NCBI GenBank assembly: GCA_016200155.1 | Contig: JACQFG010000117.1 | Location: 1-6,036 of the forward strand | DNA from: Planctomycetota bacterium | GTDB taxonomy: Bacteria; Planctomycetota; Planctomycetia; Gemmatales; Gemmataceae | Length of the DNA: 6,036 nucleotides | Direction: 5' to 3' | Part shown: piece after piece, positions 1 through 5,809 of the stretch | How the letters are laid out: each line of letters starts with the position of its first letter | Numbering within the stretch: the first letter of the stretch is position 1 | Position numbers and translations under genes: made by a program | The notes under the pieces: generated by a model | Database searches by the model: none | What the model was told of the DNA's origin: nothing | The model's input: the letters and a program-made list of their open reading frames with translations, nothing else

Positions 1-46
1 AGCCTGAAGCGTGAGCGAAGGATGTTCTTCGCTCACGCTTCAGGCT
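1..46. repeat. Perfect inverted repeat (REP-like palindrome) upstream of htpG
   Basis: Bases 1-20 and 27-46 are perfect reverse complements (20-bp arms, outer end AGCCTGAAGC) around a 6-base loop GATGTT. Transcribed, this is a very stable hairpin. No T-run follows, so it is not a typical intrinsic terminator, although it could still end or attenuate transcription entering from the left. The loop region reads AGGATGTTC, nearly the same as the loop of the palindrome downstream of htpG (AGGATGTCC), which suggests a shared repeat family. The left arm begins at the window edge, so the element may extend further. Its right arm ends 13 bases before a possible -10 box for htpG. Confidence 0.85.
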
Positions 47-58
47 CTGTCGTGCGCC

Positions 59-64
59 TACAAT
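59..64 (+). promoter_or_regulatory. Possible -10 box of the htpG promoter (TACAAT)
   Basis: TACAAT matches the sigma-70 -10 consensus at five of six bases and would start transcription near base 71, about 26 bases before the htpG ATG. No good -35 box is visible: the expected positions (about 35-41) fall in the right arm of the palindrome. The call is therefore tentative. No CIRCE operator (a heat-shock inverted repeat) is seen here. Confidence 0.3.
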
Positions 65-81
65 ACCATCGAACCAAACGA

Positions 82-89
82 AAGGAGGT
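82..89 (+). promoter_or_regulatory. Strong Shine-Dalgarno site of htpG
   Basis: AAGGAGGT is a near-perfect complement of the 16S rRNA 3' end and sits 7 bases before the ATG at 97. It fixes the htpG start there and rules out the upstream in-frame ATG at 22, which would translate half of the palindrome. Confidence 0.9.
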
Positions 90-96
90 ATCATCC

Positions 97-1959
97 ATGC
101 CCGCCGAAACCATGCAGTTCAAGACCGAACTCAAGCAACTGCTGCACCTGATCATTCACTCGCTCTACTCGCACAAGGACATCTTCCTGCGCGAACTCAT
201 CAGCAACGCCTCGGACGCCATCGATCGCGTCCGCTTCGAGGGGTTGACGAAACCCGAACTGCTCGAAGACAACGCCGACTGGAAGATCAAGCTCATTCCC
301 GACGAGGCCAACCGCACGCTGACCATCTCGGACAACGGCGTCGGCATGTCGCGCGAGACCATCGTCGATCAGCTTGGCACCATCGCCCGCTCCGACACGC
401 GCGAGTTTCTCGACAGCCTCAAGGCCGCCGACGCCAAGGAACGCCCCGACCTGATCGGCCAGTTCGGCGTCGGGTTCTACGCCTCGTTCATGGTCGCCGA
501 CAAGGTCACCGTCCTCTCGCGCATGGCCGGCGCGGCAGCCAACGGCGTCAAGTGGGAGTCCGCCGGCGCAGGCGACTTCAGCATCGAGGACTGCACCAAG
601 CCGACGCGCGGCACCGACGTCATCCTCCATCTGCGCGAGGACGCCAAGGAGTTCCTCGACAAGAATCGCCTCCATAACCTCGTCAAGAAGTATTCCGACT
701 TTGTCGAGCATCCGATCGTCATGGATGTGGAAAACGACGGCAAGACGATCGAGGACACCCTCAACGCCCGCAAGGCGATCTGGCTGCGCAACAAGAGCGA
801 CGTCAATGACGACGAGTATCACGCTTTCTACAAGCATCTTTCTCATGACGTAAACAATCCGCTCAAGACGATTCACTACAAAGCCGAGGGGCAGATGGAG
901 TTCAAGGCCCTGCTCTATGTGCCGGCGAAGAAGCCGTTCGACTTGATGTGGGGCGATTCGAAGAAGGGGCTGCACCTGTACATCCAGCGCGTCTTCATCC
1001 TCGACGATTGCGAGACGCTGCTGCCGAAGTATCTGCGGTTCGTGCGCGGCGTCGTCGATTCGCCTGATCTGCCGCTCAACGTGTCGCGCGAAATCTTGCA
1101 GCACAGTGCCCCGCTGGAGAAGATCAAGTCGAACCTGACGAGCAAGGTGCTGAGCACGCTCGACGAGCTGAAACGCAAGGAGTTCGATCAGTACGTCGGG
1201 TTCTACAACGAGCTGGGCATGTTCCTCAAGGAGGGAGCGTATCAGGACTGGGAGAACAAGAAGAAGCTCGCCGACCTGCTGCTGTTCGAGTCGACGAAGA
1301 CCGATGCCGGCAAGTTCACGACGCTGGCCGATTACGTCGAGCGGATGCCCGGCGATCAGACGGAGATCTACTACCTGGCAGGCGATGGCCGCGAGGTGCT
1401 GGAGCAGTCGCCGCTGCTGGAAAGCTTCAAGGCCAAGAGCTGGGAGGTGCTGCTCCTGACCGACCCGGCCGACGAGTTCGTCGTCGATTCGCAGCACGAG
1501 TACAAGGGCAAGCAGCTCAAGGCGATCGACAAGGCGGGCATCGATCAGACGAATATCAGCGACGACACGAAGAAGCGCTTCCAGCCGTTGCTCGACTACT
1601 TCAAGGAGAAGATCGGCGACGTCGGCGACGCCCGGCTCACGAATCGCCTGAAAGAAAGTGCGGTCTGCCTCGTCTCTGATGAGCACGCCATGAGTGCGAG
1701 CATGGAACGGCTGATGCAGCGAATGCAGCGCGACGGCCCGATGCCGGCGAGCAAGCGCATTCTCGAGGTCAACCCGGAGCACTCGCTGGTCCAGGCGCTG
1801 GCGACGCTGCTCGAGAAGGACAAGAACGACGCCCGGCTCGAAGGCGCCGCACGGCTGCTGTACGATCAGGCAGTGATCCTCGAAGGATCGAAAGTGAAGG
1901 ACCCGCTGGCGTTCGCCCAGCGGCTCAACACTCTGTTGTTGACGGACGCGAATAAATAG
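97..1959 (+). CDS. htpG: Molecular chaperone HtpG (Hsp90 family)
   Basis: This is an ATP-dependent cytosolic chaperone that works as a homodimer to fold and remodel client proteins, usually together with DnaK. The product is 620 residues, close to the roughly 620-630 usual for bacterial HtpG. The N-terminal GHKL ATPase domain shows the N-box LRELISNASDAIDR (catalytic E33, Mg-binding N37), the nucleotide-binding DNGVGM (D79-M84) and the lid glycine motif IGQFGVGFY (120-128). The middle domain carries NVSREILQ, with the conserved ATP-contacting arginine at R331. The C-terminal dimerisation domain includes SAVCLVSDEHAMSASMERLMQ and ends without the eukaryotic MEEVD tail, as expected. The start is set by the Shine-Dalgarno at 82-89. 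The gene appears intact and stands between two palindromic repeats, probably as its own transcription unit. Heat-shock control is usual for the family, but no operator can be seen here. Confidence 0.98.
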   Translation: MPAETMQFKTELKQLLHLIIHSLYSHKDIFLRELISNASDAIDRVRFEGLTKPELLEDNADWKIKLIPDEANRTLTISDNGVGMSRETIVDQLGTIARSDTREFLDSLKAADAKERPDLIGQFGVGFYASFMVADKVTVLSRMAGAAANGVKWESAGAGDFSIEDCTKPTRGTDVILHLREDAKEFLDKNRLHNLVKKYSDFVEHPIVMDVENDGKTIEDTLNARKAIWLRNKSDVNDDEYHAFYKHLSHDVNNPLKTIHYKAEGQMEFKALLYVPAKKPFDLMWGDSKKGLHLYIQRVFILDDCETLLPKYLRFVRGVVDSPDLPLNVSREILQHSAPLEKIKSNLTSKVLSTLDELKRKEFDQYVGFYNELGMFLKEGAYQDWENKKKLADLLLFESTKTDAGKFTTLADYVERMPGDQTEIYYLAGDGREVLEQSPLLESFKAKSWEVLLLTDPADEFVVDSQHEYKGKQLKAIDKAGIDQTNISDDTKKRFQPLLDYFKEKIGDVGDARLTNRLKESAVCLVSDEHAMSASMERLMQRMQRDGPMPASKRILEVNPEHSLVQALATLLEKDKNDARLEGAARLLYDQAVILEGSKVKDPLAFAQRLNTLLLTDANK

Positions 1960-1990
1960 ATAAGTAACTTTGAACAATCGCCACGGCTTC

Positions 1991-2046
1991 GCCGCTTGCG
2001 GCTTAGCGTTCGCAGGATGTCCAGCGAACGCTAAGCCGCAAGCGGC
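1991..2046. repeat. Perfect 23-bp inverted repeat downstream of htpG
   Basis: Bases 1991-2013 and 2024-2046 are perfect reverse complements around the 10-base loop AGGATGTCCA. Each arm also contains a smaller near-palindrome (GCCGC-TT-GCGGC on the left, its mirror on the right). The loop repeats the AGGATGT seen in the palindrome upstream of htpG although the arms differ, so both probably belong to one dispersed REP-like family. It lies 31 bases after the htpG stop and 16 bases before the next start. It may protect the htpG mRNA 3' end or end transcription, but it lacks a following T-run. Confidence 0.88.
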
Positions 2047-2062
2047 AAATCGAGCACGTTCC

Positions 2063-2710
2063 ATGTTTTTCACGCGCTGTCCCGCATGTCAGGCAAACGT
2101 CGAGTTTTCCGACGAGTCGGCCGCCGCTGTGTTCTGTAAGGCGTGCGACCACAAGATCGAGCTGCGCGAGTCGGCCCAAGAGCGCGAGAAGCGCGTCAAG
2201 AAGGCCCGCAAAGAGGAAGTGAAGAAACTCCGGGCGCTGAAGCCGACGCAGAACATCTGGGTAGAACTGGCGCCGTTGATGGTCGCGGTGCCGTTCGGAT
2301 TGCTGTTCGCATTGATCACGTGCATTTTCCCGCCGTTCGTGGTGATGACGGTCGTGACGGGAATGTTGACGTCGATCGTCGGGCTGGTGCTGGGCTGTTA
2401 CCGGGCGTCCTACGACGGGAACTGGATAGGCTTTGATTATCTGGGCGTGCTGGCCGCGTGTGCCGGGGCGTTGATGCCGATCTTTATCGCCCTGCATGTG
2501 ATCCTGCTGCCGATCGCCCTGATGCTGTGGCTGCTGCACATCCAGGGATACATCATCCTCTGGCAGGTTGCCCTGATCGGCTGTGCGATCAAGCAACCGC
2601 GGCCTTACATGCCCTCGCTCGGCATGGAGGCGTTCGGGTTTGCGGTGATCGCCATTGGCATCGTGTGTGCCTTCATCGGCGGCGCAATCCACACGGCGAT
2701 TTGGGGATGA
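2063..2710 (+). CDS. Zinc-ribbon multi-pass membrane protein of unknown function
   Basis: The 215-residue product is not a family I can name. Residues 6-28 form a zinc-ribbon knuckle pair, CPAC then CKAC (C6, C9, C25, C28), which probably binds one structural zinc. Residues 35-60 are highly charged, rich in E, R and K, and likely an amphipathic or coiled helix. From about residue 69 to the end it is hydrophobic, with roughly five membrane segments (about 69-89, 91-112, 126-146, 147-173 and 190-212). The zinc ribbon is probably cytoplasmic. The frame is open back to a TTG at 1970, but that start would translate through the palindrome. The ATG at 2063 begins exactly at the ribbon, so it is preferred, although only a weak GAG (2052-2054) stands in for a Shine-Dalgarno. 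The gene converges on the SUKH gene with a 7-base gap and no visible terminator. Confidence 0.75.
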   Translation: MFFTRCPACQANVEFSDESAAAVFCKACDHKIELRESAQEREKRVKKARKEEVKKLRALKPTQNIWVELAPLMVAVPFGLLFALITCIFPPFVVMTVVTGMLTSIVGLVLGCYRASYDGNWIGFDYLGVLAACAGALMPIFIALHVILLPIALMLWLLHIQGYIILWQVALIGCAIKQPRPYMPSLGMEAFGFAVIAIGIVCAFIGGAIHTAIWG

Positions 2711-2717
2711 CCCACCG

Positions 2718-3296
2718 TCAATCATCCGCCAGGTCGCGAAACTTCGCAGCGAACTCCGCGAGCGCGCGGCGCCTCTCCGCGGTGGGGACGGCCGTCAGCG
2801 TTTGCCCGTCCTCGGCCTCTTCCATGCAAAACGGCGGATCGGCGGCGAGCAGTTGTCCCGGCTGCAGGTGGCCGCCTTCGCGTTGAAACTTCAGCAGCGG
2901 ATGCAAGCCCAGGTTCTCGCCCGGGTCGTCCTCCACATCCTTCAGGAACTCCTTGAAGCTCGCCTCGAGCGGTTCCAGCTCGCCCGTCTCGGCGAAGAGC
3001 CGCCAGACCTCGCCGCCGCGCAGCAGGAACTGATCGCCCAGAAAATCCTCGGCAAACGGAATGTCGTCGGGCTTGACTGCCGCGTAAAGCCGATGGATCG
3101 CGCTGGGCCCCAGCCAGGCGTCGCGCAACGAGTGCCACGTCGGGGCCAGGCAGGCGCCGCGCAGGTGGAACCCGCCGTGATACTGGATGAAGCCGTTCGT
3201 CTGCCGAAGCATGTCCGCCAGCGATTTGGGCAGCTTGTCGATCATCTCCGGATCGTCGCTGGCGGGGCCGGCGTAATTGATGTGCTCGATGTTCAT
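2718..3296 (-). CDS. SMI1/KNR4 (SUKH) family protein
   Basis: The 192-residue product looks like a SUKH-superfamily protein. It has an early LPKSLADMLRQTNGF helix-turn (22-36), a central strand region and the family-like run DDIPFAEDFLGDQFLL (77-92). EVWRLFAETGELE follows (96-108), then ASFKEFL (112-118). The C-terminus (about 129-190) includes LQPGQLLAADPPFCMEE, which is less typical. Many bacterial SUKH proteins are immunity proteins against secreted nuclease or other polymorphic toxins; others are not linked to toxins. No toxin gene adjoins it here, so its role is open. I chose the ATG at 3296; an in-frame TTG at 3329 would add 11 residues. Neither start has a clear Shine-Dalgarno. The gene is divergent from the LarA-like gene, 95 bases away. 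Confidence 0.75.
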   Translation of the reverse strand: MNIEHINYAGPASDDPEMIDKLPKSLADMLRQTNGFIQYHGGFHLRGACLAPTWHSLRDAWLGPSAIHRLYAAVKPDDIPFAEDFLGDQFLLRGGEVWRLFAETGELEPLEASFKEFLKDVEDDPGENLGLHPLLKFQREGGHLQPGQLLAADPPFCMEEAEDGQTLTAVPTAERRRALAEFAAKFRDLADD

Positions 3297-3391
3297 GGGG
3301 CACCCGGATGTCGAATGGAACCCTTTCAATTTGCGCGGTTCTTGGATACGATAGAGCGCGGGTCAACATTGCTTATTGTACGAGGTCCATC
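3297..3391. promoter_or_regulatory. Divergent intergenic region, presumed promoters for both flanking genes
   Basis: The 95 bases between the divergent SUKH and LarA-like genes must carry the start signals of both unless transcription enters from further away. I see no convincing -35/-10 pair on either strand. The one clear signal is GAGGT at 3382-3386, a Shine-Dalgarno placed 5 bases before the GTG at 3392 on the plus strand. Confidence 0.4.
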
Positions 3392-4648
3392 GTGGCTTAT
3401 CCTCGCATGTTCCGTGTGCGTCAGAAATTCCCGCGGCCGCGCGTCGACAATATCCCCGCCGCCATCCGCGATACGCTCGCCAGGCTCAACCTCGGCAGCA
3501 AGATCAAGCGGGGGCAGACCGTCGCCCTCACCGCGGGCAGCCGCGGCATCGCCAATATCCCGCTCATCCTCAAGAGTGCGGTCCAGCACCTGCGCGATCT
3601 CGGCGCCAGCCCGTTCCTCGTTCCGTCCATGGGCAGCCACGGCGGCGCCACTGCCGAAGGCCAACGCGGCGTCCTCTCCAGCTACGGCATCACCGAGGAT
3701 TTCGTCGGCGCTCCCATCCGCAGCTCGATGGAAGTCGTCCAGCTCGGCAACACGCCCGAAGACTGGCCCGTCTTCCTCGACAAGAACGCCGCCTCCGCCG
3801 ATCACATCGGCGTCGTTGCCCGCGTCAAGCCGCACACCAACTACGCCGGCCCGGTCGAGAGCGGCCTCATGAAGATGATGATGATCGGCCTCGGCAAACG
3901 CCACGGCGCCGCTCACTACCATCGCGTCCTGCTCGAACAACCTTACGACCCCGTCGTCCGCGCCGTCGGCCGACTGATGCGCGCCAAGGCCCCGATCGCC
4001 TTCGGCCTGTGTACCGTCGAGAACGGCTACGACGAGACCGCTCACCTCGAAGCGTGCCTACCCGCCGATTTCGAGCCGGTCGAAGAACGCTTGCTCGTCA
4101 AAGCGAAGGAATGGCTCGGCCGACTCCCCTTCCACGAGGCCGACCTGCTCATCATCGACGAGATCGGCAAGGACATCAGCGGCTCCGGCATGGACACCAA
4201 CGTCGTCGGCCGAAAACGCGCCCTGCGCAGCGAGACCATCGCCAACCAGCCCAACATGCGCTTCATCTTCAGCCGCGGACTGACCGAACCGACCCATGGC
4301 AACGCCTGCGGCATCGGCCTGTCCGACTTCGTGACGACAAGACTCGTCAAGTCGATGGACTACCCGATCACCGTCATCAACTGCGTCACCGCCGGCTATC
4401 CCGACGGCGCCAACATCGCCGTCCACTTCGACACCGACCGCGAAGTCCTCGACACCGCCCTCGCCATCATCGGCAGCCGCGACCCGCACCAGGCCCGCAT
4501 CATGCACATCAAGAACACGATGATGCTCGAGGAGGTCGAGGTCAGCGAGCCATGCATGAAGGACCTGAAGCCGCAAACCGACTTCGAGGTGCTGAAGGGC
4601 CCGTACGAGGTGACGTTCGACGCGAACGGGAATTTGGCATCAGTGTGA
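3392..4648 (+). CDS. LarA-like protein (Lar_N/DUF2088, lactate racemase superfamily)
   Basis: The 418-residue product resembles the Lar_N (DUF2088) superfamily, whose founder LarA racemises lactate with a nickel-pincer nucleotide bound to a lysine. Visible motifs are TAGSRGIANIP (47-57, with R51), a MGSHGGAT loop (80-87, with H83) and RVKPHT (144-149, with H148). ESGLMKMMMIGLGK (156-169, with K161) follows, then GAAHYH (172-177). The order of His, His, Lys and His fits the LarA pattern, so K161 is the candidate cofactor lysine, but this is my alignment by eye. The C-terminal half has IDEIGKDISGSGMDTN (255-270) and GNACGIGLSDF (303-313). The substrate is unknown and need not be lactate. The GTG start has GAGGT at good spacing; the ATG at 3407 is the alternative. 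No larB, larC or larE cofactor genes are nearby, and no signal peptide is seen. The older label 'iron-sulfur binding protein' is not supported here by Cys motifs. Confidence 0.75.
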   Translation: MAYPRMFRVRQKFPRPRVDNIPAAIRDTLARLNLGSKIKRGQTVALTAGSRGIANIPLILKSAVQHLRDLGASPFLVPSMGSHGGATAEGQRGVLSSYGITEDFVGAPIRSSMEVVQLGNTPEDWPVFLDKNAASADHIGVVARVKPHTNYAGPVESGLMKMMMIGLGKRHGAAHYHRVLLEQPYDPVVRAVGRLMRAKAPIAFGLCTVENGYDETAHLEACLPADFEPVEERLLVKAKEWLGRLPFHEADLLIIDEIGKDISGSGMDTNVVGRKRALRSETIANQPNMRFIFSRGLTEPTHGNACGIGLSDFVTTRLVKSMDYPITVINCVTAGYPDGANIAVHFDTDREVLDTALAIIGSRDPHQARIMHIKNTMMLEEVEVSEPCMKDLKPQTDFEVLKGPYEVTFDANGNLASV

Positions 4649-4819
4649 AATGACTTGCATTGCGCCTGCGCGTTATGCACACACCCCACACGGGAGAGGC
4701 CACTCTGACCTGCTTACGGGGCCGTGACACTGCAGAACGATATTGGCGTGGCGACTTTTTTCAGGTGCGAGCATAATATTTGTGCTGGTAGAATAAAATA
4801 AATAAATCCGAGATTTTCC
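4649..4819. other. Non-coding AT-rich spacer
   Basis: No gene is supported here. The first part holds only a tiny GCGC-CT-GCGC stem (4662-4671) after the LarA-like stop, too weak to call a terminator. From about 4736 the composition turns clearly AT-rich, with a T6 run (4757-4762) and AATAAA repeats near 4795-4807, unlike the GC-rich genes on either side. This is typical of an upstream promoter region and leads directly into the TTGACA element at 4820. Confidence 0.6.
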
Positions 4820-4847
4820 TTGACACGCGATAATGCCGTGGTAATTT
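4820..4847 (+). promoter_or_regulatory. Sigma-70-like promoter of the MauE/DUF1573 gene
   Basis: A perfect -35 consensus TTGACA (4820-4825) is followed after 16 bases by TAATTT (4842-4847), a weak -10. Transcription would begin near 4854, leaving a leader of about 47 bases to the ATG at 4901. The TTG inside the -35 box happens to open the reading frame, but translation cannot start there if this promoter is used. Confidence 0.45.
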
Positions 4848-4900
4848 CTACTCTAATTCTCCGACCGATGCTCCCTCGTGGAGATGCCCGGTGGTCGCCA

Positions 4901-5779
4901 ATGTTGCTAATCCTGAGATTGCCCCCCCCCCCCACGCGGGCGTTGTTGACCACGACGCGCGTTGGTAGAGGGCTTGGCGTGCTGCTCCTGCTCGCGGCCG
5001 GACTGAAAATCTACGGCTTTGGCGTCGATCCGGTCGCTCGTAGTGGCATCTTTTCGGCTCCTGCATTTCAGTTCCTCATCATCGCTTTCGAACTCACGCT
5101 CGGCGTCTGGCTTCTCTCGGCCTGGCAGCAAATCGGCAGCTGGCTCGCGGTGCTCGTCACTTTTTCGCTCTTTGCAGCTGTGAGCTTCTACCAGGGCTGG
5201 GTCGGCCAGGCCAGCTGCGGGTGTCTTGGCAGCAAGGTGTCGGCAAGTCCCTGGTTGATGTTCACGGTTGACCTGATCGCGGTTGCCGCCCTGCTGCTGT
5301 TCCGTCCTGATTTGACGCCGCTCTGGGTAAATCGCCGCCGCGTCGCCTGGACGGCCAGCGGAGTTGCCGGCGGTTATTTGGTGCTGATGACCGGCCTGGC
5401 GGTTTTCGCGCACATTCAATTCGGCTCGATCGACGCCGCCCTGGCAAGTCTGCGCAGCGAGCGCCTCTCGGTCAGCCCCGGCCTGCTCGACATGGGCATC
5501 GGCGTCCCTGGCGAGACCCGGGAGGCCACCCTCGAACTGACCAACCGGACCGAGAATCCGATTCTCCTCATCGGTGGCACTGCGGACGGCTCCTGCACCG
5601 TCATCGGCGATTTGCCGCTGACGATCCCGCCCGGCGAATCGCGCTTGATCAAGGTTGAGATGCGGTTGCCGAATAGGGTCGGGATCTTTGACCGGAAGGC
5701 GCAACTAATATTAGAAGACGAAGGATTCAAAAAGGTCGGCTTTCGTTTGACTGGCCGAATAAAAAAAAAAACGTATTGA
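4901..5779 (+). CDS. MauE/DoxX-like redox-associated membrane protein with a DUF1573-like C-terminal domain
   Basis: From the ATG at 4901 the product is 292 residues. Residues about 22-40, 55-74, 79-98 and 117-134 form a four-helix MauE/DoxX-type bundle. It bears the family hallmark SCGCLGSKV (105-113; C106 and C108) and a following PW...D helix start. A fifth helix (about 149-171) leads to an extracytoplasmic beta-sandwich (about 189-287) resembling DUF1573, with TNRTENPILLIGG, one cysteine (C232) and LPLTIPPGES. MauE is needed to make the disulfide-rich small subunit of methylamine dehydrogenase, and DoxX-type proteins serve thiol redox, so a role in envelope thiol chemistry is inferred. 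The start is uncertain. ATG 4901 has only a weak GGTGG and reads through the 12-C run as four prolines; GTG 4979 has AGAGGG at good spacing but starts inside the first helix. The secreted Cys-rich gene follows after 30 bases, probably in one operon. Confidence 0.72.
   Translation: MLLILRLPPPPTRALLTTTRVGRGLGVLLLLAAGLKIYGFGVDPVARSGIFSAPAFQFLIIAFELTLGVWLLSAWQQIGSWLAVLVTFSLFAAVSFYQGWVGQASCGCLGSKVSASPWLMFTVDLIAVAALLLFRPDLTPLWVNRRRVAWTASGVAGGYLVLMTGLAVFAHIQFGSIDAALASLRSERLSVSPGLLDMGIGVPGETREATLELTNRTENPILLIGGTADGSCTVIGDLPLTIPPGESRLIKVEMRLPNRVGIFDRKAQLILEDEGFKKVGFRLTGRIKKKTY
4922..4933 (+). repeat. Poly-C tract (12 C) near the 5' end of the MauE-like gene
   Basis: An uninterrupted run of 12 C begins after the seventh codon counted from ATG 4901 and reads as four Pro codons. 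One extra C would lead to a stop at TAG 4966-4968, and one C fewer to TGA 4947-4949. A length change would therefore switch off the gene if ATG 4901 is used. Such runs are typical of slipped-strand contingency loci. The run length could also be a sequencing artefact. Confidence 0.8.
5761..5771 (+). repeat. Poly-A tract (11 A) at the 3' end of the MauE-like gene
   Basis: Eleven A in a row encode the Lys-rich tail just before the stop at 5777. A one-base change, or polymerase slippage on the A run, would replace the last few residues and carry the frame past the stop into the start of the next gene. The tail is probably not essential to the fold. Confidence 0.8.
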
Positions 5780-5796
5780 CCGTTTCCCTTTTTGTC

Positions 5797-5804
5797 GGAA
5801 GGAG
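5797..5804 (+). promoter_or_regulatory. Strong Shine-Dalgarno of the Cys-rich secreted protein
   Basis: GGAAGGAG lies 5 bases before the ATG at 5810, far stronger than any site before the upstream membrane-protein gene. It suggests the small secreted product is made in larger amounts than its membrane partner from the same message. Confidence 0.8.
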
Positions 5805-5809
5805 TTCCC

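Noticed and set aside
22..96. Earlier in-frame ATG start for htpG
   Set aside because: It would translate the loop and right arm of the palindrome and add residues absent from HtpG. The strong Shine-Dalgarno at 82-89 fits the ATG at 97.
1970..2062. TTG start giving a 31-residue longer zinc-ribbon protein
   Set aside because: The added residues are the translated palindrome, and no Shine-Dalgarno precedes the TTG.
91..2073. Long minus-strand open frame (660 codons) opposite htpG
   Set aside because: It is antisense to a clear, complete HtpG. GC-rich genes commonly leave long open antisense frames, and its translation is low-complexity (L, R, V, E, D) with no recognisable domain.
2655..3872. 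Plus-strand open frame of 405 codons across the SUKH and LarA-like genes
   Set aside because: It overlaps two better-supported genes on both strands, and its later part is a low-complexity S/R/P/A translation typical of a shifted frame of a GC-rich gene.
3326..4045. Minus-strand open frame opposite the LarA-like gene
   Set aside because: Its translation is dominated by A, D, G, V and E, as expected from the antisense of a GC-rich gene, and it overlaps a gene with recognisable motifs.
4662..4671. Terminator after the LarA-like gene
   Set aside because: The only stem is four base pairs with a two-base loop and no T-run.
4907..5704. Minus-strand open frame opposite the MauE-like gene
   Set aside because: It is antisense to a gene with clear membrane helices and the CGC hallmark, and shows no domain of its own.
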